From: Neisseriaceae bacterium
GTDB lineage: Bacteria; Pseudomonadota; Gammaproteobacteria; Burkholderiales; Neisseriaceae
DNA: 64,000 nucleotides
Assembly: GCA_016864895.1 (NCBI GenBank)
Contig: CP046107.1
Coordinates: 1-64,000 of the forward strand
Direction: 5' to 3'
The translations under genes and the position numbers were made by a program. The notes below the pieces were generated by a model. It did not search any database and was not told the DNA's origin. It was given only the letters and a program-made list of their open reading frames with translations. Shown here piece after piece: positions 26,398 through 35,755 of this stretch (position 1 is its first letter; each line of letters begins with the position of its first letter).

Positions 26398-29256
26398 ATG
26401 AATTTAATAGATATATTTCAAAAACAAGACTTTATTTCACGACATATAGGATCGAGTCTAGATGAACAAAAGGAAATGTTGAGCGTTTTAGGGTTTACTA
26501 GTTTGGATGATTTTATTAACCAAGTAATACCTCCTTCTATTAGATTCAAAGGTGAACTAGCTATCAATGAGGCAAAGACAGAAAGAGAAGCTTTGATTGA
26601 TATTAAGAAAATAGTTTCAAAAAATAAAATATTTAAAAGTTATCTAGGACAGGGTTACTATCCTACTTTTTTACCAACTGTTATTTTAAGAAACTTATTG
26701 GAAAATCCTGGTTGGTATACCTCTTATACACCCTACCAGGCAGAGGTGTCACAGGGTCGTTTAGAGGCATTGTTGAACTTTCAGCAGGTATGTATTGATT
26801 TAACGGGCATGCCTATTGCTGGAGCTTCTTTATTGGATGAAGCAACAGCAGCTGCAGAGGCTATGTCAATGTCGAAACGAGTTGGGAAAAATAAAACTAA
26901 CCGATTTTTTGTTGATAGTCGTATTTTCCCTCAGACTTTAGATGTCATTCAGACCAGGGCAAGATATTTTAATTTTGAAATTGTGATAGGTGATGTATCA
27001 AAAAATATTGAAGGTAATTATTTTGGAGCGATTATACAATATACAGGTTTAGAGGGTGATATTGTTGCTTTAGAGCCGATCATTTCAAGATTTAAAGACA
27101 AAGGTATCATCGTATCAGTTATTGCTGATATTATGAGTTTAGTTCTATTGAAATCGCCAGGAGAATTGGGAGCAGATATCGTATTGGGGAATAGTCAACG
27201 TTTTGGTGTTCCTATGAGTTTCGGTGGTCCCCATGCTGCTTTTTTTGCATTCAAAGATGAATATAAGAGAATGGCACCAGGACGTTTAATAGGTGTTTCT
27301 GTGGATACAGATGGGCAACTTGCCTTAAGAATGGCTTTGCAAACTAGAGAGCAACATATTCGTCGAGAAAAAGCCACATCTAATATATGTACTGCACAAG
27401 CCTTATTAGCTAATATTGCGGGTATGTATGCAGTTTACCATGGACCTAAACGCCTTAAACAAATTGCTAAACGAATTCATTTATTAGCAAGTGCTTTTGC
27501 GGATCGAGTTACTGATAATAAGCAAGTGGAATTGAAGCACCAGGTATTTTTTGATACTTTGTGTATTGATTGTAAGGAATACTTTTCAGAGATCGTTGAT
27601 AAAGCTAAAGAGAATTATATTAATTTAGGTATTTTAAATGAAAATAAGGTCTTAGTTTCTTTTAGTGAACTTTCTAATGAAGAAGATTTTGAAATACTAT
27701 GTGAAATATTTACACAACAAAAAAGTCACCTTCATAGTAATCCTATTAAAGATCGTTTAAATAATTCATTTTTACGTACAGATGATATTCTGATGCATCC
27801 TGTTTTTAATTCATACCATACAGAACATGAAATGTTACGTTATTTAAAAAAATTAGAGAATAAGGATATTTCTTTAACTAGGAGTATGATTTCATTGGGT
27901 AGTTGTACCATGAAATTAAATGCTACAAGTGAAATGATCCCCATTACTTGGCCTAAGTTAATGGAAATCCATCCTTTTGCGCCTAAAGAGCAGACAGAGG
28001 GCTATTTGGAACTTATTCAAGATTTACAAGAGCAATTAAAAGCAATAACTGGGTTTGATGGGATTTCTGTGCAACCTAATTCTGGGGCTCAAGGAGAATA
28101 TACAGGATTAGTCCTTATTAGAAGATACCTAGAATCTATTGGTCAAGGGAGTAGAAATATTTGCTTGATTCCTCGTTCAGCACATGGGACAAATCCTGCA
28201 AGTGCTCAAATGGCAGGTCTCAAAGTGATCGTTGTAGAATGTGATGAAGCTGGTAATGTTGATCTTGGAGATTTACGAGCAAAAGCAAAACATTATGAAA
28301 ATGAATTGGCTACATTAATGATTACCTATCCATCGACACATGGTGTGTTTGAGGAAGGGATTGTTGAAATTTGTAATATTATCCATGAGCATGGGGGTCA
28401 AGTGTATATGGATGGTGCCAATATGAATGCGCAGGTGGGATTGATGAGACCGGCAGATATTGGTGCGGATATTTTACATATCAATTTACATAAAACATTT
28501 TGTATTCCTCATGGTGGTGGAGGGCCTGGTGTAGGGCCTATTGGATTTAAAAAACACTTAGCACCATTTATGCCTAATCATGTCATCTCTCAAGTTATAG
28601 ATGCAAAACCTAATATGGGTGCTGTAGCTTCTGCACCATATGGTTCTGCAGGAATTTTAGTAATTACTTGGATGTATTTGAGTATGATGGGAAGAGAAGG
28701 GCTCCCTCTCGCTACTAAGAATGCATTATTGAATGCAAATTATGTAGCTAAATGTTTGAAAAATGATTTTCCAATTTTGTATACAGGTCAAAATGGATTT
28801 GTAGCTCATGAATGTATTGTTGATTTGAGACCCATTAAAGAAGAAACAGGCTTGACTGAAGTAGACTTTGCTAAGCGGTTAATAGACTTCGGTTTTCATG
28901 CTCCAACTATGTCTTTTCCAGTTCCAGGTACATTAATGATTGAACCTACGGAAAGTGAAAGTAAACAGGAATTAGATCGTTTTATTGATGCAATGTTACA
29001 AATAAAGAAAGAGGTTGATAAAGTCAAAAATAAAGAGTGGACATTAGACGATAATCCATTAGTACATGCACCACATACAGCAAATAGTTTAGTTACTTGT
29101 CAGTGGAAACACATTTATTCGAGAGAAGAGGCTGTTTATCCATTAGCATTTGTAAAAGAGAATAAATACTGGCCGAGTGTAAGTCGAGTTAATGATGTTT
29201 ATGGTGATAAAAACCTAATATGTTCCTGTCCATTGATTGAAGATTACCTTGAGTGA
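26398..29256 (+). CDS. gcvP: Glycine dehydrogenase (decarboxylating), P protein
   Basis: GcvP decarboxylates glycine and passes the aminomethyl group to lipoyl-GcvH, supplying one-carbon units. The 952-residue length is that of the full homodimeric enzyme. The PLP lysine is Lys699 in HINLHKTF, followed by the glycine-rich IPHGGGGPGVG loop. AGGAA precedes the ATG. gcvT and gcvH are not in this window, as in genomes where gcvP stands apart. No glycine riboswitch fits in the 30 bases upstream. Confidence 0.95.
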   Translation: MNLIDIFQKQDFISRHIGSSLDEQKEMLSVLGFTSLDDFINQVIPPSIRFKGELAINEAKTEREALIDIKKIVSKNKIFKSYLGQGYYPTFLPTVILRNLLENPGWYTSYTPYQAEVSQGRLEALLNFQQVCIDLTGMPIAGASLLDEATAAAEAMSMSKRVGKNKTNRFFVDSRIFPQTLDVIQTRARYFNFEIVIGDVSKNIEGNYFGAIIQYTGLEGDIVALEPIISRFKDKGIIVSVIADIMSLVLLKSPGELGADIVLGNSQRFGVPMSFGGPHAAFFAFKDEYKRMAPGRLIGVSVDTDGQLALRMALQTREQHIRREKATSNICTAQALLANIAGMYAVYHGPKRLKQIAKRIHLLASAFADRVTDNKQVELKHQVFFDTLCIDCKEYFSEIVDKAKENYINLGILNENKVLVSFSELSNEEDFEILCEIFTQQKSHLHSNPIKDRLNNSFLRTDDILMHPVFNSYHTEHEMLRYLKKLENKDISLTRSMISLGSCTMKLNATSEMIPITWPKLMEIHPFAPKEQTEGYLELIQDLQEQLKAITGFDGISVQPNSGAQGEYTGLVLIRRYLESIGQGSRNICLIPRSAHGTNPASAQMAGLKVIVVECDEAGNVDLGDLRAKAKHYENELATLMITYPSTHGVFEEGIVEICNIIHEHGGQVYMDGANMNAQVGLMRPADIGADILHINLHKTFCIPHGGGGPGVGPIGFKKHLAPFMPNHVISQVIDAKPNMGAVASAPYGSAGILVITWMYLSMMGREGLPLATKNALLNANYVAKCLKNDFPILYTGQNGFVAHECIVDLRPIKEETGLTEVDFAKRLIDFGFHAPTMSFPVPGTLMIEPTESESKQELDRFIDAMLQIKKEVDKVKNKEWTLDDNPLVHAPHTANSLVTCQWKHIYSREEAVYPLAFVKENKYWPSVSRVNDVYGDKNLICSCPLIEDYLE

Positions 29257-29280
29257 TATTACGATCGATCTGTCAGATTT

Positions 29281-29335
29281 AATATTGAATACGGTACTAG
29301 AGAGAGGTTTATAAGTACTGTTTTCAATATTTTTT
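29281..29335 (+). terminator. Rho-independent terminator after gcvP
   Basis: Bases 29281-29297 and 29315-29331 form a 17-bp imperfect stem (15 pairs match) around a 17-base loop, followed directly by a T run. Confidence 0.75.
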
Positions 29336-29416
29336 AAAATAATTTTTATAAAGTAGATGATATCATTTAATCTATAAAAATTAGTATTATTTAAATTAGT
29401 ATTATTAACCTAAAAG

Positions 29417-30025
29417 CTAAGCTGTATTATTTGTCCTTAAGTCTAAATAAATTTCTTTCACATAATATGCGAACGAAATAATAGTTAAAATTACGGCGAT
29501 CACTAAAAAAGTATTTCCTAAATCATGTAGGTTCCAAGCGAAGTAAGGGAACGTCCCAAGCAATAACATTATAATGGCGGTCATTTGAGCTGCCGTTTTC
29601 CATTTGCCTATTTTTGCTACTGCAATTACATTACTACGATTTTTACGAGCCATTAACTCTCTTAATGAACTAACACAAATTTCACGACTTATGATAATGA
29701 TGGCGAGGAAAGCGTAAGTTCTATCCCATCTGACTAGTAAAATGAGAGCGCATGCAACTAACAACTTGTCAGCAACAGGATCTAAAAAAGCACCTAGCTC
29801 AGTGGTTTGATTCCATTTTCTAGCAATCATTCCATCTAACCAATCTGTAATTCCTGCAATTGCAAAAGTTAAGGCGGCAGCAAAATTGACTTGAGATTGA
29901 CTGATAGCACCTTTGGGCAAGAGGACAGGTAGGTAACAAATAATGACAAAGATAGGGATTAGGGCAACTCTTATTGTTGTTAGAATATTAGGGATAGTTA
30001 ATTTTAATAGCATGAGATTACTCAT
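29417..30025 (-). CDS. pgsA: CDP-diacylglycerol-glycerol-3-phosphate phosphatidyltransferase
   Basis: PgsA makes phosphatidylglycerol phosphate, the precursor of phosphatidylglycerol and cardiolipin, in the inner membrane. The 202-residue protein has several membrane spans. The CDP-alcohol transferase signature is complete: DG-xx-AR, eight residues, G-xxx-D-xxx-D (DGMIAR then GAFLDPVAD, about 62-85). ATG 30013 is an alternative start. The gene appears to stand alone. Confidence 0.93.
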   Translation of the reverse strand: MSNLMLLKLTIPNILTTIRVALIPIFVIICYLPVLLPKGAISQSQVNFAAALTFAIAGITDWLDGMIARKWNQTTELGAFLDPVADKLLVACALILLVRWDRTYAFLAIIIISREICVSSLRELMARKNRSNVIAVAKIGKWKTAAQMTAIIMLLLGTFPYFAWNLHDLGNTFLVIAVILTIISFAYYVKEIYLDLRTNNTA

Positions 30026-30266
30026 AAGATTTTACATACTGCTCAAATTGTAACACAAAATTAATAGGACTCTATGAGAAGTGTAGCTTGTTCTTTTGAA
30101 AATTTATTTGATGTAATTATTTACTTAAAATAGATAAGTATAAATTTACTAATATGATAATTTATACCTATCTTAAATTTACTCTGAAAATATACATCAT
30201 ATTTTATCAGTTCCACGAATTAAGGTATGTGGGACATACATTGATGATAATTTTCGAATAATAATA

Positions 30267-30809
30267 TTAAAGGCCTCTGTTGGACGGAAAATTATAATTT
30301 TTATACAAATGATAAAGTTCTATATTTTTATCAAATAAATGCTGAGTATCTAAGTTATTACATGAAATATCATCAAAGGTAAACTCATTGTTTTCACTAT
30401 TATAATGAGCGCCAACTGCGGTACGACTAACAGTCTCGATGATAATTTTTTCAATAGATCCCATCAGTTTCTCATCAATATAAGAGACCTCTGTTTTCAA
30501 AACATAATTAAGCAAATCAGCTAAATGATTAAAATTGGTGATCGTAAGAAAATCCTTACAAAAGTTTTCGACAGATTTAATTTCAGCAATATCACGATTC
30601 TCAATACAATTTTTTAGAAAAATTAAAGTAGTCGTTAAACGAGAAAGTCTAAAAGCAGGATCATTGGTTAAGTTATCCAGTTCGTCAGCTTGTTTATTCA
30701 TACAGTAAATAAAGTGATAGATCGCTTTGTTTAACCTTAAATACTCTTTTAAGTTACCAAACCCCTTTTGTTCTTCGTTGCTAATATTTAATAATTCTAG
30801 TAAGTTCAT
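30267..30809 (-). CDS. Hypothetical protein, 180 residues
   Basis: The frame has GGAAT a few bases before its ATG. The product is predicted soluble and mostly helical, with leucine-rich amphipathic stretches (about 20-75 and 90-130) and an acidic end with NSENNEFTFDD. It has no signal peptide or recognisable motif. It lies alone between pgsA and the SPFH operon terminator. Function unknown. The strong start signal and normal composition suggest a real gene. Confidence 0.6.
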   Translation of the reverse strand: MNLLELLNISNEEQKGFGNLKEYLRLNKAIYHFIYCMNKQADELDNLTNDPAFRLSRLTTTLIFLKNCIENRDIAEIKSVENFCKDFLTITNFNHLADLLNYVLKTEVSYIDEKLMGSIEKIIIETVSRTAVGAHYNSENNEFTFDDISCNNLDTQHLFDKNIELYHLYKNYNFPSNRGL

Positions 30810-30824
30810 AGGTATTCCAGTTTG

Positions 30825-30865
30825 AAAAATAACGATGGTTTTCAGTTTATTAAATCATCGTTATT
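30825..30865 (-). terminator. Rho-independent terminator of the rlmB-nfeD-SPFH operon
   Basis: AATAACGATG (30828-30837) and CATCGTTATT (30856-30865) form a perfect 10-bp stem. On the minus strand the stem runs into a five-T stretch. It sits between the end of the SPFH gene and the next leftward gene. Confidence 0.7.
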
Positions 30866-30902
30866 TTAGCAATAAAATAATTGACTTTAAAAGGTTATCT
30901 TT

Positions 30903-31829
30903 TTACTTATTGATTTTATGACCTTTTACAATTTGTAATCCAGTAGAGACCAAACTGCCAATATCTGCGACATTAGCCGGTAAAATTAAAGTATTGTTAG
31001 TTTTAGCTAGGTTTTTAAATGCCTCTACATACTGTTCTGCAATTTTATAATTCACAGCTTCAAATCCTCCAGGATTATTAATTGATTCAGCAACTATCCG
31101 AAGAGCATCTGCAGTTGCATTGGCAACTAATCTTAATGATTCAGCCTCACCTGTAGCATGATTAATTTTTGCCTGCTGTTCACCTTCAGACTCTTGAATT
31201 GCAGCCTCTCTCTTACCAGAGGCAAGGTTGATTTGTTCTATTTTTAAACCTTCTGAGGTTGCTATTCTTGCTCGTTTTTCTCTTTCTGCAGTAATCTGTG
31301 CCTGCATTGCCTGTAATATTTCTTTTGGTGGTACTAAGTCTTTGATCTCATAACGTAAGACCTTTACCCCCCATGATGGTGCTGCTTCATCAAGAGCAGA
31401 AACAACTGCTTTGTTGATTTCTTCTCTTTCTTCAAAAGTTTTATCCAGTTCCATACGACCAATGACTGAGCGTAGAGTCGTCTGAGCAAGTTGTGTAATG
31501 GCTAATACGTAATTACTTGTTCCATAAGAGGCTAACTTAGGATCAGTGACTTGGAAATAAATAATACCATCTACAGTTAGTTGGGTATTATCACGAGTAA
31601 TACATATTTGACTGGGTACATCTAAGGGAATTTCTTTTAGGGTGTGCTTATAAGACAACCTATCTATAAAGGGTATGATGATACTTAACCCAGCATACAA
31701 AGTTTTATGATATTTTCCGAGTCGTTCAATAACATAAGCTTCTTGTTGGGGAACTACTTTTATGGATTGCCAGCCAATAATGGCAACTACAACTATCAGT
31801 AGCAATGCCACTGTCATCACATCATACAT
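30903..31829 (-). CDS. SPFH/Band 7 membrane protein (paraslipin type)
   Basis: The 308-residue protein has one N-terminal membrane helix (about 4-20), a Band 7/SPFH domain (about 21-190), a charged coiled coil rich in Ala, Glu and Arg, and the paraslipin C-terminal segment ending near VSTGLQIVKG. Such proteins form large membrane rings (QmcA-like) and help protein quality control together with NfeD partners. It follows nfeD by 13 bases, the usual pair. Confidence 0.9.
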   Translation of the reverse strand: MYDVMTVALLLIVVVAIIGWQSIKVVPQQEAYVIERLGKYHKTLYAGLSIIIPFIDRLSYKHTLKEIPLDVPSQICITRDNTQLTVDGIIYFQVTDPKLASYGTSNYVLAITQLAQTTLRSVIGRMELDKTFEEREEINKAVVSALDEAAPSWGVKVLRYEIKDLVPPKEILQAMQAQITAEREKRARIATSEGLKIEQINLASGKREAAIQESEGEQQAKINHATGEAESLRLVANATADALRIVAESINNPGGFEAVNYKIAEQYVEAFKNLAKTNNTLILPANVADIGSLVSTGLQIVKGHKINK

Positions 31830-31842
31830 ACTTATGACCTTT

Positions 31843-32274
31843 CTAAAATGAAGTTAATTGAATAATTAATGTATTGGCATCTTTACCAATAATACTAGCC
31901 TTATCCCCTATTAATGCGGTTTTTGTGTTGTCTTCGAGTACAGCTTTCCATAAGGTTCCTCTATAGTGGACATAGTACCGACCGTCAACAAGTTGTTCTT
32001 TTATCACAACCAATTGACCTATATCCAAATCTTGAGGTACATAGCACTTAGAATATTCTTTTTTCTTTTTTTGGTTAATCATTGCAATAATGATCAAACC
32101 TATTAATGCAAGTAAAGCTGCAACAGCAGTACTAAGAGCAGGATCAGTATCCGAAAAATAAGTATAAAAGCCAGTTATAAAAAATGCAATTGAAAAAATT
32201 AAGCAATAAAAAATACCGGTTGCTAATTCAAAAATCAAAGTAATCACTGCAAGAGTAAACCAAAACCAAATCAT
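31843..32274 (-). CDS. NfeD family membrane protein
   Basis: The 143-residue product is a short-form NfeD: two or three membrane spans (about 2-70) and a C-terminal OB-fold domain (about 82-143) including YYVHYRGTLWKAVLED. It works with the neighbouring SPFH protein in membrane organisation. Its ATG overlaps the rlmB stop by one base. Confidence 0.88.
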   Translation of the reverse strand: MIWFWFTLAVITLIFELATGIFYCLIFSIAFFITGFYTYFSDTDPALSTAVAALLALIGLIIIAMINQKKKKEYSKCYVPQDLDIGQLVVIKEQLVDGRYYVHYRGTLWKAVLEDNTKTALIGDKASIIGKDANTLIIQLTSF

Positions 32275-33029
32275 TATACTCCTTTCAACTTTAAAAAATG
32301 TTGCCTTTTCGTTTCTGATAAAATAATCCCTGTACTAACACTGACATTCAAACTTTCAACAGTCCCATACATAGGGATAGAGATTAAAACATCACAATTT
32401 TCTTTTGTTAATCGACGCATACCGGCACCTTCTGAACCTACGATCCAGGCGATACCTAAAGGTAAATTTGCTTCATATAAATTAACATCAGTATTTGTAT
32501 CAGTTCCATAAATCCAAATTTGTCTTTTTTTTAGCTCCTTTATTGTGCGAACCAAGTTTGTTACGGTGATATAATGAATACTTTCAGCTGCGCCACAAGC
32601 AATTTTGCTAACAGTCGTGTTCAAACCTGCACTTTTATCCTTGGGTGCAATGACAGCATGTACTCCCATGGCATCAGCAACTCTTAATATTGCCCCAAGG
32701 TTATGAGGATCTGTAATACCATCTAGAATTAGTAGAAAAGGGGGTTCTTGTAGTTGATCTAAGATATCATCAATGTGGGTAAAAGGGGAGGAAGCGTCAA
32801 TGAAGGCAACGATACCGTTGTGTTTAGTATGCTTACCAGCGATTGCTTGAAGCCTATCAGCCTCCACCCAATACACTCTTATATTTTCTTGATGTGCTTT
32901 TTTTATGACATCTCGAGTTCTTTGATCATCTTTTGAATTAAGAACATAAATTTCATACAGACTCTTAGGATTTTGCCATAAACGAGCATTAGTAGCGTGA
33001 AAGCCAACGATTAATTTTTTGTTTTTCAT
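32274..33029 (-). CDS. rlmB: 23S rRNA (guanosine-2'-O-)-methyltransferase RlmB
   Basis: RlmB methylates G2251 in the P loop of 23S rRNA. The 251-residue SPOUT enzyme has a small substrate-binding N-terminal domain and the three SpoU motifs: [22 protein letters not shown] and [18 protein letters not shown]. It leads the operon with nfeD and the SPFH gene. Confidence 0.93.
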   Translation of the reverse strand: MKNKKLIVGFHATNARLWQNPKSLYEIYVLNSKDDQRTRDVIKKAHQENIRVYWVEADRLQAIAGKHTKHNGIVAFIDASSPFTHIDDILDQLQEPPFLLILDGITDPHNLGAILRVADAMGVHAVIAPKDKSAGLNTTVSKIACGAAESIHYITVTNLVRTIKELKKRQIWIYGTDTNTDVNLYEANLPLGIAWIVGSEGAGMRRLTKENCDVLISIPMYGTVESLNVSVSTGIILSETKRQHFLKLKGV

Positions 33030-33197
33030 AGTTTATTATTTTAACTAACTATAACTTATATATTTTATTTGATTAATTATACATGGAAAAATCTTTTTTA
33101 AAAAATTAAGTAAGACCTCCATAAAATAATGTGATAATGTAAGCCAATTTTTTTTGGTATAAAACACAATTGAAATATTTTAAGTATAAAAGGAATT

Positions 33198-34934
33198 ATG
33201 TTTATGAATATGAGTGATTTGCTGACAGATATGGCAAAAGAGGCATTTGAACAAGTGGGTATAGGCGAGTATCCTGTTGTTTTGCAACCTGTTAAGAGTC
33301 CTCAATTTGGAGACTATCAGATTAATGGGGTAATTGCCGCAGCTAAAAGAATTCAGAGAAATCCTAGAGAATTAGCGGATAAGGTCGTTCAATATTTAGA
33401 TAAGCAGGATATTATTCAATCATTAGAAGTAGCAGGACCAGGTTTTATTAATATTAGACTGGATGGTCATTTTTTAAATCAACAAGTTAATTTAATGTTA
33501 GAAGATAATCGATTAGGGGTGAAGCCTAGTTTGCATGGTAAAAAAATAGTAATTGACTATTCCTCACCTAATTTGGCAAAAGAAATGCATGTAGGTCATT
33601 TGCGTTCAACGATTATAGGTGATAGCTTAAATCGAATTTATCAATTTATGGGAGCTAATGTTATTCCCCAAAATCATGTAGGTGACTGGGGGACTCAGTT
33701 TGGTATGTTAGTAGCATATTTGATTGAGCAAGAACAAAAAAGTGAATCTGAATTTATTTTATCAGACTTAGAGGTATTCTATCGTCAAGCAAAGAAGAAA
33801 TTTGATGAGGATAAAAGTTTTGCTGATCTAGCTAGAGGGTATGTTCTTAGATTACAAAATAATGATCCAGAAATTTTAAAGTATTGGAAAAAATTTGTGG
33901 AAACTTCTATTGAGCATATACAGGCAATTTACCAACGATTGGGGGTATTACTCACTAGAGATGATATCTTTGGAGAGTCTGAATATAATGAAGAATTACC
34001 CAAAATTGTTAATTTATTATTAGAAAAAGGTATTGCAGTAACAGATGATAATGGCACCAAGCTTGTATATTTAGAAGACTTACGAGATGAAAATGATCGG
34101 CCAGGTGTATTGATTATTCAAAAGCAGGATGGTGGTTATTTATATGCAACCACAGATTTTGCCTGTTTAAAGACTAATATTCAAGACCACCATGCAACAC
34201 ATTTAATTTATGTGGTTGATTCTAGACAAGAACTACATTTTAAGTCATTGTTTAATATTTCTGAACGAGCTGGTTGGCTACCTGAAAATGTATTAGCAGA
34301 GCATGTGGCATTTGGTACAATAATGGGGGACGATGGTAAGCCTTTTAAAACACGTGATGGTAAGACTATTAAGTTAGTCGATTTATTAAATGAAGCAGTA
34401 TCTAGAGCCAAAGATTTGATTCAAAGTAAAAATCCAGATTTAACCTCAGAATCGATTAATGAAATTGCTGAAGTTGTAGGAATTGGCGCAGTAAAATATG
34501 CAGATTTATCTAAAAATCGCTTGAGTGATTATATTTTTAATTGGGATAAGATGCTGTCTTTTGAAGGCAATACAGCACCTTATTTGCAATATGCTTATGC
34601 TAGAATTAGTAGTTTATTAAACAAGTCTGGGGTAGAGCCTAAACAGCTGATTCAAGAAGTAGCTTATCGAGAGCGGTTAGAACAACAATTAGCAGTTTCA
34701 TTATTAAAATTCGAAGAAGTTTTATTGCAAGTTATTGATAGTAGTAACCCTCACTATTTAGCGGGATACCTTTATCAATTGGCAACATTATTTAGTCGAT
34801 TTTATGAGGCACATGATATTTTGAAAGCACCTGATAAAATTAAATTAGAGCGTTTAGCTTTATCAGACTTAACAGGAAGAATATTGAAGCAAGGCTTGGA
34901 TTTATTGGGTATTAATGTCTTGAAGCGTATGTAA
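33198..34934 (+). CDS. argS: Arginyl-tRNA synthetase
   Basis: ArgS charges tRNA-Arg. The 578-residue class I enzyme has the additional N-terminal domain (about 1-115), the HVGH signature at about 132-135 (AKEMHVGHLRST), the Rossmann fold and a helical anticodon-binding end. Three close ATGs (33198, 33204, 33210) follow AAGGA at 33190. The second has the better spacing. No KMSKS is evident, as is common in ArgRS. Confidence 0.95.
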   Translation: MFMNMSDLLTDMAKEAFEQVGIGEYPVVLQPVKSPQFGDYQINGVIAAAKRIQRNPRELADKVVQYLDKQDIIQSLEVAGPGFINIRLDGHFLNQQVNLMLEDNRLGVKPSLHGKKIVIDYSSPNLAKEMHVGHLRSTIIGDSLNRIYQFMGANVIPQNHVGDWGTQFGMLVAYLIEQEQKSESEFILSDLEVFYRQAKKKFDEDKSFADLARGYVLRLQNNDPEILKYWKKFVETSIEHIQAIYQRLGVLLTRDDIFGESEYNEELPKIVNLLLEKGIAVTDDNGTKLVYLEDLRDENDRPGVLIIQKQDGGYLYATTDFACLKTNIQDHHATHLIYVVDSRQELHFKSLFNISERAGWLPENVLAEHVAFGTIMGDDGKPFKTRDGKTIKLVDLLNEAVSRAKDLIQSKNPDLTSESINEIAEVVGIGAVKYADLSKNRLSDYIFNWDKMLSFEGNTAPYLQYAYARISSLLNKSGVEPKQLIQEVAYRERLEQQLAVSLLKFEEVLLQVIDSSNPHYLAGYLYQLATLFSRFYEAHDILKAPDKIKLERLALSDLTGRILKQGLDLLGINVLKRM

Positions 34935-34957
34935 TGTTTATGCAATAGGGGAAAATT

Positions 34958-35326
34958 ATGTTATATGTAGTTGATCGCTCAGCCGTGATTTTAAGGCCAA
35001 CACAAAAATTTCTGGACTGGTTAAACCAAGCCATTCGTGAAGAGGGAGGTGATATTGAACTGACTTTAGAGCAAGTACAAGCCAATTGTCGAGTTTTTTT
35101 AGTGCCACAAAGAGAAACACCAGAGGAAGTGGTTGCTTATGTTGGTGAAAATTATAGTCAGTTATTCGAGTTGGAAGTAGCCAGTTGGTTTGATGATCAG
35201 AAATTTTGGCCTAAAAAAATGGATTTACAAACGTTTACAGAATTTTTTCAAGTTGATGTACAAGATGAAGTAGTAGATTTAGTAGATAATGATTTAATGA
35301 ATAGTTCTTTAGTCAATTCATTTTAA
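34958..35326 (+). CDS. Conserved hypothetical protein of Betaproteobacteria
   Basis: The 122-residue acidic soluble protein starts LYVVDRSAVILRPTQKFLDWL and has an ETPEEVVAYV and a SWFDDQKFWPKK segment, a pattern I recall from uncharacterised neisserial proteins. No catalytic motif is visible. It sits between argS and a membrane protein gene with short gaps, suggesting cotranscription. Confidence 0.75.
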   Translation: MLYVVDRSAVILRPTQKFLDWLNQAIREEGGDIELTLEQVQANCRVFLVPQRETPEEVVAYVGENYSQLFELEVASWFDDQKFWPKKMDLQTFTEFFQVDVQDEVVDLVDNDLMNSSLVNSF

Positions 35327-35329
35327 CTT

Positions 35330-35755
35330 ATGAATTTAAAAGTAAAATTAAATAGATCTTGGATTTATCTAGGCTTAGTTAATGTATTACATCTTTGGGC
35401 ATTATTATGTTTTTTCATTTATTATCAAGGGGGTATTAGATGGTTGCAGATTGTATTGATGTTGATAAGTTATGTTTATACGTTGTATGTTCATCATGAG
35501 AAGATGTTTAGAGCTTTAGAAATAAAACCAGATAACACTGTATTGTTGCAAAATAAGAATTTGGATTTTATTACTGTCAATTTGAAAAAAATATCTTTTA
35601 AAAACAAATATTTTATGATAGTTCAGTGGCAACAAAAAGAACGGAGAATTATACAACTTATTTCTAGAGACATGTGTCGAGAAAAAGAATACCATCGTCT
35701 TTTTGTATATTTAAACTGGATGATGCAAGAATTTATAGAAGAAGAAAAGAAATAG
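35330..35755 (+). CDS. Two-helix membrane protein, possibly YgfX/CptA-like
   Basis: The 141-residue protein has two adjacent membrane helices (about 12-33 and 37-55) followed by a basic beta-rich cytoplasmic part. This layout resembles the YgfX/CptA family linked to flavinylation or cell division, but sequence support is weak. It is 3 bases after the previous gene and abuts folC. Confidence 0.7.
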   Translation: MNLKVKLNRSWIYLGLVNVLHLWALLCFFIYYQGGIRWLQIVLMLISYVYTLYVHHEKMFRALEIKPDNTVLLQNKNLDFITVNLKKISFKNKYFMIVQWQQKERRIIQLISRDMCREKEYHRLFVYLNWMMQEFIEEEKK

